Assembly (NCBI GenBank): GCA_033961575.1
Contig: CM066732.1
Coordinates: forward strand, 74,562,687 to 74,626,686
Origin: Aselliscus stoliczkanus
Lineage: Eukaryota; Chordata; Mammalia; Chiroptera; Hipposideridae
DNA length: 64,000 bases
Direction of reading: 5' to 3'
Of this stretch, positions 12,071 through 23,720 are shown in pieces (the stretch's first letter is position 1; each line of letters begins with the position of its first letter). The position numbers and the translations under genes are program-made. Below the pieces are notes generated by a model, which did not search any database, had not been told where the DNA came from, and saw nothing but the letters and a program-made list of their open reading frames with translations.

Positions 12071-13411
12071 TTTAAAAAATGTATTTATTTTTAATTAGTT
12101 TCAGGTGTACAACACAGTGCAATAGTTATACTTTTTACCCCTCAAAGTGACAACCCCCCTCCCCCAATTCGCCACCCCACTCCTCCCCCCCATATCATAT
12201 ATATTTATTACACTTCCTCTGACTCCCTTCAACAACAGTATAATCCACATCCCGTGACTATCTATATATATTCAATTATAGTTGGTATACAACCTCCGCT
12301 TCAGGAGTACCATGTAGTGATCAAGCCTCTACTCCATCCATGAAATGGTCTCCCCAACAAGACATGTGACCATCAGACACTCCACAAAATATTTACAACA
12401 TTATTAATTATATTCCCTGAACTGTCTTTCATATCCCTGTGGCATTATTGTAGTTGCCTATTTATGCTGTCTAATTCTTTCCCCTTCTCCCTCATCCCCA
12501 CCCCCCTCCCAACTAGCAACCCTGTTTTTCCTCTATATCTATGAGACAGTTTCTGTTTACATTGCTCATTCATTCAGTTTTTCAGATTCCACATATAAGT
12601 GAGATCATATGGTATTTGTCTTTCTCTGACTGACTTATTTCACTTAACATAATAGTCTCTAGGTCCATCCATATCATTGCAAATGATATGATTTCATTCT
12701 TCTTTATAGCGGAGTAATACTCCATTGTATAAATGTACCACAGTTTTCAAATCCAGTCATCTACCGATGGGCATTTCGGTTGTTTCCAAGTCTTGGCTAT
12801 TGTAAATAGCGCTGCAATGAACATAGGGGGGCATATATTTTTTTGAATCAGTGTCTTGGGTTTTTCGGGATAAATACCTAGGAGTGGAATTGCTGGGTCA
12901 AAAAGTAGTTCCCTTTCCAGTTTTTTGAGATACCTCCATACTGACTTCCATAGTGGCTGCACCAATCTGCAATCCCACCAACAGTGCAGCAGGGTCCCCT
13001 TTTCCCCACAGTTCCGTCAGCACTTGTTGTTTGTTGATTTATTGATGATAGCCATTCTGACCCGAATGAGGTGGGCAAGGGAAGTAAAAGAAAAAATGAA
13101 CATAAGGATTACATCAGACTTCAAAGTTTTTTCCCAACAAAGGAAACCATCAATAAAACAAAAAGGAAGCCTACTGATTGGTAGAATATATTCGCCAACA
13201 ATATATCTGATAAGGGGTTAATATCCAAAATTTATAAAACACTCATGCAACTCAACACCAAAAAAACAAACAACCCAATTAGAAAATGGGCAGAAGATAT
13301 GAAGAGACATTTCTCTAAAGAGGACATACAGAAGACCAACAGGCATATGAAAAAATGTTCAACCTCACTGGTCATTAGGGAAATGCAAATAAAAACCACA
13401 ATGAGATACCA
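12071..13411 (-). mobile_element. LINE-1, 5'-truncated with inverted 5' segment (twin priming)
   Basis: Perfect 15-bp target-site duplication CCCATTTGTAGTCTT at about 12056-12070 and 13412-13426. From 12071 the + strand reads the L1 3' end in antisense (poly-T, 3' UTR, then the ORF2 C-terminal part with 'CTCCATTGTATAAATGTACCACAG' and 'GCTGCAATGAACATAGG'). At about 13073 orientation flips: 13077-13411 is ORF2 in sense, ending 'AATAAAAACCACAATGAGATACC', which is the sequence immediately 5' of the antisense part in a normal L1. ORF2 fragments at 12747-12965 and 12878-13078 (minus) are remnants; the element is not capable of coding a whole protein. Confidence 0.9.
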
Positions 13412-13429
13412 CCCATTTGTAGTCTTAAG

Positions 13430-14425
13430 TAATCCACTTTGGCATTGGTTCAGAAACCAATCTTTCTGAGGTGACCTGTAAATCCTTTGACATTTCATCG
13501 GAAAAAATTGAGACTTTAATAACACATATGACATTAAGGCATTAGTATCCTCCTACAATAGAGGGAGGGAACTAAGGTTATATTAGCATCACTAATATCA
13601 CCATTTCTAATGATATCCTCCTATCTAGAGACAAAAGCTAGCTAGCTGCTAATTTCATTCACTGTAGTGGCAAGACATGAATAGAAATAGGATTTCAAAT
13701 GAAGTGTTTATTAGAGTGATTATAGGAAAAAGTTTATTTGGTAAAAAGATAGCTTTAACTTTTTTTTTGCCATCCCCATTTAAGGTTTTTAATTTATCAA
13801 ATGCTCACTTAACCAATATTTATTGAATCCTGACTGTGTTTTGAAAATGAAACCTATGGCATTGCATAGAAGGCAGATTAGGCTGTGTGTCATAGGAGCG
13901 GCACAGGCTATGCTGGTTCTCTCATGAAAGCTTCCAGTTACATGGCCAGAGAAGGCTTGGTGGGAGAGGTGATTCTTAAGCTGAGTCTTAAGAAATAGGA
14001 GAGATTTCAGTTGGTGTAGATGAGAGTAATAAAACAGACAAAATGAATGGGGGGGTGGCCAATATGGGTACCAAGAAAAGGAGTATACTGTAGTAATTTG
14101 CAGACCACTTATGCAAAAGAGACCTATGAAAATAGGACGTTTATAGTCAGCAGAGTTAGAATTTTAGTTGTTGTTGATGATGGGTATTTTTTTGCGGGGG
14201 AGGGTAGGTGTAGTGAAGTTTTCTTCCTTTGAGAAAATTAAATCAAGTTCACAGAAGAAGCAGAAAGGAATGGTATGAGTTTAGCCTTGGAAATAAAAAG
14301 CATTTCTTCCTTGGAGATAGGAACCATCCTCTTTACGAAGAACATCTAGGGTCACAATATCTATTGTGTGTTTCCATGCTTCCTCCCTCCTCTACCTAAA
14401 GTATCTCAGCTTCCAGATCTATCTT
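13430..14425. other. Intergenic, nothing recognised
   Basis: No gene or clear repeat. 13800-13860 has an L2-like 'ACCAATATTTATTGAATCCTGACTGTG' phrase, and 13900-14160 resembles diverged L2 in antisense ('GGCCAGAGAAGGCTTGGTGGGAGAGG'). Confidence 0.4.
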
Positions 14426-14429
14426 TTCA

Positions 14430-14700
14430 TGAATACATGCATTCATTTCAACATTTATTGAGCACCCACTATGTGCCAGAAATTGTGCTAGATGTGGTGC
14501 ATACAAAGATCAATTGGCTCTATCACTTTTTTTTTTTGAGGGCAGTGTCACTGGCCCTCATAAGTGGGACCCGAACCGAGGCCGCTGGCTTCCAAAGCCA
14601 GCGCTTAACCGCCGCGCCACTCGATCGGCCCTGGCTCTATCACTTTTGACACACCACTGTGCAAGCATGGTGCCTGGCACATGGTTGATACTCAATAAAA
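14430..14700. repeat. L2 fragments interrupted by a SINE
   Basis: 14440-14500 reads 'CATTTATTGAGCACCCACTATGTGCCAG' (L2 3' end in antisense); 14655-14705 reads 'GGTGCCTGGCACATGGTTGATACTCAATAAAAG' (L2 3' end in sense). A young SINE sits between them. Confidence 0.7.
14531..14631 (-). mobile_element. Short tRNA-derived SINE (T- form)
   Basis: Antisense copy: poly-T, GAGGGCAGTGTCACTGGCCCTC, GGGACCCGAACCGAGG (B-box complement), CGCTTAACCGCCGCGCCACTCG (A-box complement). Perfect 16-bp target-site duplication TGGCTCTATCACTTTT at 14515-14530 and 14632-14647, so the insertion is fairly young. Confidence 0.92.
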
Positions 14701-14709
14701 GTTTGCTGC

Positions 14710-15500
14710 TTTAATGTAGAGATACGGAAAAATGAGAAAGCACAACTAAATAGGACAGTTATTATCTGGTGAGAATGGAAAGGGTAAGTAGTGAATTAGA
14801 TGTGTGAGCAGAGAGACCTGAAGTATCTGTGAAGGGAAGTGTGTTAGGGAATAAATGGGAGATCAATAGCAAGACTGGCAAGCTGGAATGAGAACCCAGG
14901 TGAAGTAGGATAGATTGATTTTGCAGTAGGCCGCAGTACACATAGTGGTATAACTTTTTCCAAGAATACTATTTTAACAAAATTCTCTGTAGTACAGGAA
15001 AAGGATCAGGGAAACACACAGGGGTAGGGTAGTGATTGATGGTGAGGATTGGCATGGCAGAAAGGTAGGGGTTTAAAGAATGCAAAATGGAGTTTCTCAT
15101 TTTATTAGACGCAAGCCATCTCTACCCCAAATAACATGGCATTACATATTTCCCCCATATTCTTAAACCCATAAAAAATAAATTAATACATTCACGTCGC
15201 ATTCTAAGTCACATTCCAACATGACTTGTGAAATAGTTGTATCGTTAGTAAACCTGTTTTAGAATTGTTTCATTTGTATCAGAATGTTCACAGAAGAGTC
15301 TTTTAATGATAAACTCTTATCCTAAACTTTCATAAAACTATACAAAGGTTAAATACAATGTGTAATAAAATTAATATTAAATAAATAATAGTTACTTTTC
15401 CATTGTGAGATTTGAAAATCCCATACAATAAACTCTATAAATTCTTTTTTTGAATAAATGGGAGACCCTTTCAGAGGACATTAAATCTACATATATTAAA
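14710..15500. other. Intergenic, nothing recognised
   Basis: No credible gene. Parts of 14760-15060 may be diverged antisense L2, too weak to assign. Confidence 0.4.
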
Positions 15501-15513
15501 GAATAGCTTCCAT

Positions 15514-16005
15514 GGGCCCGTCGAGTGGCTCAGTTGGTTAAGGGTTGGCTTGGGAACGCCAGCTCTGAGCAGCCGGACCTCCAGTTCCGTTCCCATTTTG
15601 GCCAGTGATGCTGCGCCTTCTACAGCTAAGATGGTGAACAACATCTCGACCTCAAGCTGGGCTGCTGTGAGTGGCCGAGGACTGTGTAGGCTGCAGAGGG
15701 GCTGCAGAGGGGCTGCAGTGCGCTGCCATGAGCTACTGTGAGTGGCCGGCAGCCAGCGTGAGCAACCTGCAAGAGCTACCATGAGCCACAGTGAGCTGCC
15801 ATGAGTGGCCGTCCACTGGCCCGTGACTGATCTGCCTCACCAAGGAAGAGCGCAATGATCATAATACCAACGTGGGCCAGTGAAGCGACGTCCTCCACAA
15901 CTAGACTGAAGAACCAAAGAACAGCAAATTGTCTGTTCCCCTTCCCCGATTCCCCAACGCTGTTACCCTCCTCCAATTCCCCAATAAAAATCTTAAAAAA
16001 AAAAA
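15514..16005 (+). mobile_element. Long composite tRNA-derived SINE, copy 2
   Basis: Sense copy: head GGGCCCGTCGAGTGGCTCAG with A-box-like GTGGCTCAGTTGGTTAAG, then the shared body (TACAGCTAAGATGGTGAACA, GGGCTGCTGTGAGTGGCCG, GGGCCAGTGAAGCGACGTCC, AACTAGACTGAAGAAC) and tail CCCCAATAAAAATCTT plus A13. Longer than the other copies because CTGCAGAGGGG-type and CATGAGC-type units are repeated inside the body (15690-15810). Flanks AATAGCTTCCA (left) and AATAGGCTCCA (right) look like a slightly decayed duplication. Confidence 0.85.
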
Positions 16006-16373
16006 ATAGGCTCCACAGATTTAGCTACTATCATGTTCACTTACGCTGCTCATTTAGTCAGAATTTGCATATCCCATGTATCTACATGTTTTAAATGACT
16101 TTAATAAAACATGGCAAACAGCATTAGCTTATTCAAAAATGATGTGATTGAATATACCACAATTCTAAAACTCTATGGCAGAATTAGTATCTTTTATTTT
16201 CAATCAATTTTCTGACACCTGGATTTTCCTCAGTTGAGATGGATTCCTAGACTTAGATGGAAAGAAGCTGGCAGACTCTGATTATTCTCAATTCCTCTCT
16301 TTAGAAAGCCAGGTAGGTGGTCAACATAAGCTGTTATGTAGTGCTCAGAAAAACACCATTCAAGAAGAACTCA

Positions 16374-16460
16374 GGGCCGGCCGAGTGGCGCGGTGGTTAA
16401 GCGCTGGCCTGGGAAGCCAGCGGCCCCGGTTCGGTCCCACATATGAGGGCCAGTGACACT

Positions 16461-16497
<37 letters not shown>

Positions 16498-16510
16498 ATA
16501 AAAAAAAAGA
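16374..16510 (+). mobile_element. Short tRNA-derived SINE (T- form)
   Basis: GGGCCGGCCGAGTGGCGCGG head, GTGGTTAAGCGCTGG, CCCACATATGAGGGCCAGTG and a long A-rich tail (about 16468-16509). Flanks share AGAACTCA (16365-16373 region and about 16517-16524). Confidence 0.9.
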
Positions 16511-16524
16511 AGATAAGAACTCAA

Positions 16525-19500
16525 GAGCTCTTCAAGCATATAGAGTATCTTTTCCTTTGGGAACCCTAAATTTCTCAGGATAGGGCTGGGTTCACACTAG
16601 ACACTCAAATATTTGTGTGGCTAGACTCCATACAACCCAAGGATGGGTCTGCATCTGGCTTGTTCATGGCTGGATCTCCATTGCCTACCAAAGTGTCAGA
16701 GGAGGAAGACAGGAGATCCAGAAATAGTTTTCTTCAATTGTAAGTAATAGCACTCTCTTAGGCAGTATCTTGAAAGGGTCAGGCACTGAATAAAACATCT
16801 GCACTTCAACAACTGTCTTAATAATAGCACATGTTATTAAACACCAAAGAACTTTTGGAACTACTCACATTAAAAAAATTTAGAAAATTGCATTCAAATT
16901 ACAGGTAATCTACATATGAAATCACTTGCAGTTAATGTGTTGCTTAATAGGCACACATTTGTTCATGTAAATTGTGGTATATATTTTTTTGCCTATGACT
17001 TAACTAACTCACCTTAGAGAAAAAGTTATAAAACTATATTTTAAATCTCAATAATTTTATTATTTGTTTTTATTTTATGAGGCAGATGTTGCTGCTTCCT
17101 AGGTATAAGGACAGGAGGTAAACCCAGCTAAAAGGGTTTTGTTTATTATCATCATTGTAATAGTTCAAAGTAATAACAAAACAGATAATACAGTTTATTA
17201 TCTTCAGGGGGATTTTCCAAGTGTTTTGGAACCCTATTTGTATTGACAAAAATAAATTAGATGAAATTGGCCGAAAAGAAGCTCTCCATATGAGAGTTCA
17301 AAAGATGAATTCTATTACCCTTCAGTTATTGATAATTACAATAATTTACTTTACTACTTCAGTTTATACTTTACAACATGCTTTCACATGCTCTATCTCA
17401 ATCGATTAGAACAACTTGTAAGTTAAGTCATACAGTTAATACTAGCCCATTGATTTTTTTTTTCTATTTCCTTGATTATTCAAGCAATTCATGATCATTG
17501 TAGGAAATTAAAATACAGGAAAAAAATACAGGAAAAAGACCATTCTAAACCAATCATAGTTAATATTTTGCTGAATTTCCTTTCAGTCTTTTTTCTATGA
17601 AACTATTCCAGTACTTGAATGAATACTCTATACAGTTTATTATCCCATTTTTCCTTCTAAGATTAGAACAAGCATTTCCCAACTTTAAATATCATTTGAA
17701 TAACTGCATAAGATACTTATGGTTTTTCCATGTATAAATAGAAAGATATTTTAGATATCTTTACATTCAAAATGTTTTTGTGTGTATTTCAGGATACTTT
17801 CTTAGGGTAGATTAAAAGACTATATTTACCAAATACTAGAAGAAGGCACAGGATCAGAAGGGATTTGATTTTACGTAGTCACTCTTATTGCCTTTGAAAA
17901 CAATCTTATTTTTACAGTCCTTAAAAATCTATAGAAAGTTTCCCTTGCATCGCTCTTAAATGTTAAAGGTAGAAGCCCTCAAATCAGTTTGCATTCCCTC
18001 TTCTTATTATGTTTTCTGGTGAAGAAAGAAAACATGTAGTTGCTATCTTAGCATAATGAGATATTTAAAGAATCATCAACTTTATCATTCTCTTTTCAAA
18101 ACTATGAAGATGTTAATAATAATAGTAGCAGCCAACTTTACTGAGAACTTGCTATGTATATGGGATAGTGTGCTTGCATTTTAGCTGCATTAACTCAGTA
18201 AATATATTGTCTAATTGAGAAAAGAGATGAAGAGTAATCACCTGAACAACTAGGTGTAATGAGCCAGCTTATTAACACAGGATGTAGGTTTAGGCTTCCC
18301 TTAAATAAATGTAGAGTATAAGAAAAACTGCTTCTAGTCAACAAGGAGATACACCAAGAGGCCCTTTCTGATCTTGAAGGATGTTGTAGAATCTCTAGTT
18401 AGAAACCATTAAAAATGAGAGAGGAAAACAATTGTGAGAAGGAATGAATGATATGTGCACTTTTTATTTCTTTCATTTTAAAGTAATAGATGGCTGAAAA
18501 TAGAAGGGGTAAGGATGGGAATACTAATGAGAATCAAAGAAAGGAATACGGTCAGTTGGCTTGAAAAATGTGGTAAAAAAAAAGGTAGGCTTATTGTATG
18601 TTTAATCACTCTTCTGAGAGAAAAGATTTTTTTAAATGTAATTTCATATTCACAATTCTATGAAGTAGGTGGGACCATCCCCATACAATCCAAGGGAGAA
18701 ATTGACCAGCAAATGCTTGACAGAATAAAGAAGTCTGGCTTACATGTAATATTTTCAAAGAGATAAAGAAGAATCAACAAGCAAACAAAAATAGGTGATG
18801 AAACATACACATTAACTTGATAAGAAAAATAACCAATTAAACATCTTAGAAATAAAAACTATATTTAAAATAAAAAACTCAGAAGACACAAATGAAAAGC
18901 AAATTCATGAGCAGAGGAGGGAATTAAGGAACACTCCCAGCACCAAGACATAAAATGATATAAAATATAACAGAAATGTTCAGAGACACTTAGGACACAT
19001 ATTTTCAGGAAGAAGGGATAGAGAAAATGGTGGGTGGGCAATATCTTAACAATTTGGCAGAAATTTTTTTAAAAGACCTGTCTTCAGATTTTAAACACTA
19101 GTCAAATGCTAATTGAAGTTAATTTTTAAACAGCTCACATCTAAGCTCATGATGAAACTTGTGAAAAGTAAATCATCAAGCTTCCATAGAGAAAACACAT
19201 ACTACTTTAAGGAATGAGAAAATGTTGTCATTAAAATTTTCATCAGTAACACTAGGAAAAAAAAACAGGGAAGAACTTCCAACCTACTGAGGTAAAATAA
19301 TAACAAAACCTGAACCTAGAAATCTTGGACAAGTCAAACTATTACTCGAGTGATGACAAAATCTTTTCAAACATAAAAAATATTGAATGTTTAACACCCA
19401 CAGATCTTTGCTTTAAGATGTTTGAAGAAGTGAACTAATTGTAGCTCTTGAAGCAAATTTGGTATCAGAACCACTCTTTTAAATGGTATTAAATCAAAGT

Positions 19501-19735
19501 CAGGGGGTGAACTTTTCAGAATAGTAGAAAATTAAGAGGTAGAGCCATTGTGAGGGATACCTGGGAACTGTCTGTGCTTTTCCCAACTCCCTCTCCCCAC
19601 CCTTATGAATATGTAACCCTGCTGGTATGACAAGGTAGTCCTGCTGGCTAAGCATGAATTTGGCTTTCTCAATTCTGGAGGATGTTACCTGTGCTGCATG
19701 ACCCATAAGGGAATCAAAAGGCCTAATAAAAGCAG
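16525..19735. other. AT-rich intergenic DNA with old repeat relics
   Basis: No gene. 17450-17760 looks like an old L1-derived segment ('GATCATTGTAGGAAATTAAAATACAGGAAAA'); 18110-18210 like antisense MIR/L2 ('ACTTTACTGAGAACTTGCTATGTATATGGGATAG'); 18500-19480 is A-rich and L1-like. ORFs of 60-83 codons in this stretch show no family signature. Confidence 0.4.
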
Positions 19736-19739
19736 GGAT

Positions 19740-21520
19740 AGACCTCTACCTCTGACCAAGATGAAGTAACAGTGTCCAGATTTATCCTCCCACTTAAATA
19801 ACTAGGGGAAAAAGAGCAAAAACAGAACAAAAAGGGCCACTGTTTTCAGACATTGGAGAACAGGAAGCATAGGACTGTGAGCCCTGAGAGAAAAGGACCA
19901 AATAAGTTGAGCCCTACAATTGCACCAGTTTATTGACTATAGACAGTTTTCAGTCTGCAACTCAGAGAGACAGAATGCAAATAAAGCTTGGTCGTCTCAC
20001 TGGGTTGAGGAGACAGTGATCAGAGTTTTAGAAGCCAAGGAAGCTAGTTTGTGTACTAGAGAAAAGGGAACTCTGCAAAGAAAAAAATTTCTGAAGATCT
20101 GCTGAAGGGTCCTCCCAAGTCTGTGGTTGAGTATTGATCTAGGTACATCTGAGAGGTAACTACCCAAGCCTGAAAATAATAGGCAGAACAATTCCCAGTG
20201 CTCACACAGGGATGAAAATTGTGTTCTCACCAACAACTGCAGAAAGCTCTTGCAATGCAAGGGACATTAAATAGAATACTCAGAATGGGTATCACCTTAG
20301 TTGTGGGGCTAAATTAGCCCTGACCTAAGATTGCTCTGGACATACCAAGACAAAGCTTAAAAATAAGCCTCGAAAGCATCCAACTGATCATATGTAACTT
20401 AATTGCATAACAAAATAAAACCCTATTTAAATTAATGTTTCAAAATCCAGGAACCAATAGTGTAAAATTTATTATATCAGGCAATCCAAAGGTTAGGAAA
20501 CTATAACTCATAACAAAATACAACCATAAGAAAAATTATTGAGTAGAAACAGACCCAGAAATAAAAGATGATGTAACTAACAGACAAAGATACTAAAACA
20601 GCTAATATAAATATGCTCTATATGTTCAAGAAAATATGAGGAATCATGACCATGATGACGATATGGAATATATATATATATATGGAACTAGAGAAGTTCT
20701 TAAAATGTAAGAAATAAAAAGTGCACTAGATGAGAATTAGAACAAATTAAACACTTCAGAAGTCAATGACAGTGAATTTGAAGACCTAGCACCAGAAACT
20801 ATCCAAAATGAAGCACCAGGAGAAAAAGAGTGGGGAAAAAAATGACTAGACATCTGAGATAATATCAAGTAGCTTAACATATGTGTAATTAGAGTCCCAA
20901 AAGGAAAAGAGAGAGAGAGGAGGTGATAGACAAAATATTTGAAGAAATAAAAGTCAAAAATTTCCAAAATTTATAAAAACCACAAACTCAAAGATCCAGG
21001 AAGCTCAATGTATCCCAAGTGGAATAAAAATAAAGAAAATTATGCCAATGCACAGCAGAATCAAAATGGCTGAAAACAATAAAAAAAATTTACAAAATGT
21101 TAAAAGCAGCTAGAGGAAAACAGACACATGGAGGACAAAAGATAGGAATTACAGCAGGCTTCTCAAGAAACAATGCAAACCAAAAGATAATGGAGACACA
21201 TCTTTAAAGTACTGAAAGGAAAAGACTCAGCAGATTTCTTTGTCCAGAAAATATATTAAAAATTGAAAGCAAAATAATTTTCAGGAAAACAAAAACTAAG
21301 TGAAGTCATTGCCAACAGATCTTCACTACAAGAAAAGTTAAAGAAAGCTCTTCAAGCTGGGAGATGATACCAGATGGAAATTTGGATCCACACAAAGGAA
21401 TGAAAAACACCAGAAATGATGAATATGTTGATTAGTAAAAAATACATTTTTTTTCACTTTTTGGTTTCTTTAAAAGATAATTACACAAGACTAAATACTC
21501 ATGTTGTGTGGGAGGATATA
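19740..21520 (+). repeat. Old HAL1/L1-type LINE (sense), decayed
   Basis: Continuous LINE-like text: 'ACTCAAAGATCCAGGAAGCTCAATG', 'GCAGAATCAAAATGGCTGAAAACAA', 'AAAGCAGCTAGAGGAAAACAGAC', 'CACTACAAGAAAAGTTAAAGAAAGC', 'GATGATACCAGATGGAAATTTGGATC'. This order matches the ORF1-like region and 3' end of HAL1/old L1. Many stops; no functional ORF. A (TA)n run lies at about 20667-20683. Confidence 0.65.
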
Positions 21521-21548
21521 ACATATGTAGATTTTCTTAACTATTCTT

Positions 21549-21943
21549 TTTTTTTTTTTTTTTTTACACCAGGAGGTTTTGTTTAATGGTTACAGTCGGA
21601 GCCCATGTAATCAAGACCCACAGAGACTCAAAGGAGGGAATTCTTTACAAATGTAGAGATAGTGCATTCTGGGAGAGAGAACTCCTAATGTACTATCAAC
21701 ATATGCAAAGGTTTTATTACCGAGTTCATTTCCAGGGTCAAGCATGTCTGCTAAACACTTCGCTAATAGTGGCTACTTTCAAGTAAAAGACTAGAAATTG
21801 AACTTGACCTGAGTATATCAACACACATGATAAGCACATTTTTTAAAAAAACTTTATTATTATTATTATTAGTTACAGATGTACAAAACAATGCAATAGT
21901 TATCTTTTTCACCCTTTACAAAGTGACTACCGCTCCCCCGCCT
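21549..21943 (-). mobile_element. Short L1 3' end with apparent 3'-transduced flank
   Basis: Bounded by 12-bp duplications TTAACTATTCTT at 21537-21548 and 21944-21955. On the minus strand it reads L1 3' UTR (GTCACTTTG, TAACTATTGCATTG, TTTTGTACATCTGTAACTAA, then (TAA)n and A/T-rich sequence) up to about 21840. It continues with about 270 bp of non-L1 sequence that ends in ATTAAA, about 20 nt and a poly(A) tail (the T run at 21547-21565). The poly(A) lies at the far end of the non-L1 part, as expected for read-through to a downstream signal. Confidence 0.7.
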
Positions 21944-21955
21944 TTAACTATTCTT

Positions 21956-23720
21956 GTTTATTTTTCCATAAACTTTAAAATGAACTTTCCAGTTCTCAAA
22001 ATATTTGATATTTTTATTGAAATTGCATTAACTTTATACATTAATATGGGGACAACTGTCAACTTCATGATATTTAATTCTTAGCCAAGAATGTGGAAGG
22101 TCTTTCAATTTGTTCAAGTCTACTCTGAGTTCCTCAGAGGTGTTTTACAGTTTTCTTCATATAGATTTTTGTACATTTATTGGTAAACTTAAACATTAAA
22201 TATTAGGAACTACTGACTTGTGAAAATAAATTAGAAATGAAGATAAAACTACCTCTGAAATTAAAATATAAGTCAGGAAAAATGGGATTGAATTTGTAAA
22301 GTTTGATTTACATGATTTTCCAAAGAAAACATATTTTTAATATAAGGTAAACACTTAAAAAATATAGTGATTAATAACTATACAAAATACAAGAAATGAA
22401 TATCATGTTTTTAGTCCCTTGAATGAACCATTTTATTTTAGTCTATCTTCTACCAAAATTAGTGTTTCACATAGTTTTCCTAATTCTACCAACTGCTGAG
22501 AGAAGGGTGTTGAAGTCTCCAAATTGTGAATTTGTACCTTTCTTTCAGTTTTGCTCTAAGTATTTTGAAGATCTGTTGTTGGTGCACAAATAGCATTGTT
22601 AAGTCTCCTAAGTGAATTGACCCTTTTAACATTACAAATTGCTCTTATGATATTTACATTGTCTGATATTAAAATAGTCATTCTGGCTTTATTTTTATTG
22701 GTATTTGTATAGTATATTTTTCCATCTTTTAAAGTTTAACTTATCTCTATCTTTATATTTAAAGTAGGTTTACTCTAGTCAGCACATAGTTAGATCTTAA
22801 CTTTTAATCAATCTGTCAATCTGTGTTTAGATCATTCACCTTTAATGTAATTATTGATATGGTTGAATTAAAATCTACTACCTCGATAATTATTTTCTAT
22901 TTGCCCCATCTTTTTTTTTTCCTTCTTTTTCTGACTTTTTTGAATTATTTTTATGATTCCTTCATATCTCCATTAGTAGCTTCTTATTTATGTCTTTTCA
23001 AAATATTTTAATAGAGCCATCCTGCCACCTGTTGGCAGCTTAGTGGCAGCTCAGCTCGGGCTGGGCATCGAACTATTGTTGCTCAGAGCTCAGCTCGCGC
23101 TCTTGAGCTAGCTCTTAACCAACTGAGCCATTCAGCTGGCCCCTTTAACATTTCTTATAGTGCAGGTCTGCTGGTAATGAATTATCTTCATTTGGGTTAC
23201 TTAAAAAAAAAATCTTTATATCTTCTTCATATTTGAAAGGGATATGTGGAGCCTAATTTTCCTCTTTTTGAGTGTGAGCCAGACATAGTAACTTGCTACT
23301 AACAAAGAATCAGATGGAAGTGACAAAGTGTGACTTGAGAGAGTAAGGCAGTGTGGCTTCTGTCTTGCTGGATTTATCCTCGGTAGGTGATAGAACCATG
23401 AAGCAAAGCTGTTTCAGAATTTCTCACAGAACCTGGGAGATAAGAAATGCTTGTTGTTTTAAGCCACTACATTTTGGGGTAATTTGTTACACAGTGGTAT
23501 ATAACTAATATTGGAGTTGTCTGGGTGTCTTGGATCTGTGGTTTGATGCTTTCATTAGTTTTGGAAATTTCCCTCTCATCATCTCTTGAAATGTTTTTCT
23601 GCCCCAATGCCTCTCAGTTCCCCTTTAGGGATTCCAATTACATGTATGTTAGACTGCATGGTGTTGTCCTGTAGTGCTTGTATGTTCTATCTGCAGTTTT
23701 AAACATCTGTCAATCAGCCT
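21956..23720 (-). repeat. Old L1, antisense, decayed and interrupted
   Basis: Antisense ORF2-type text: 'AATTGCATTAACTTTATACATTAATATGGGGACAA', 'GAAGGTCTTTCAATTTGTTCAAGTC', 'TGACCCTTTTAACATTACAAATTG', 'ATTGTCTGATATTAAAATAGTCATTCTGGC', 'CATTCACCTTTAATGTAATTATTGATATGG', 'AGTGCAGGTCTGCTGGTAATGAATT'. Full of stops. Interrupted by a SINE at 23012 and by other repeat sequence at 23260-23515 ('TTTTAAGCCACTACATTTTGGGGTAATTTG'). Confidence 0.75.
23012..23143 (-). mobile_element. Third-type SINE (tRNA head, different body), copy 1
   Basis: Antisense: GAGCCATCCTGCCACCTGTTGGCAGC, CAGCTCGGGCTGGGCATCGAAC, then GAGCTCTTAACCAACTGAGCC (tRNA-like head complement) and CTGGCCC. Nearly identical to the copy at 55103-55263. 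The head is related to the other SINEs, the roughly 60-bp body is not. Confidence 0.85.

Noticed and set aside
12747..13078. Minus-strand frames resembling reverse-transcriptase ORF ends
   Set aside because: Fragments of L1 ORF2 in a truncated, inverted element; not host genes.
16374..16450. tRNA gene candidates (A and B boxes) in the SINE heads
   Set aside because: The boxes belong to SINEs with A tails and target-site duplications; no cloverleaf with a proper acceptor stem can be drawn.
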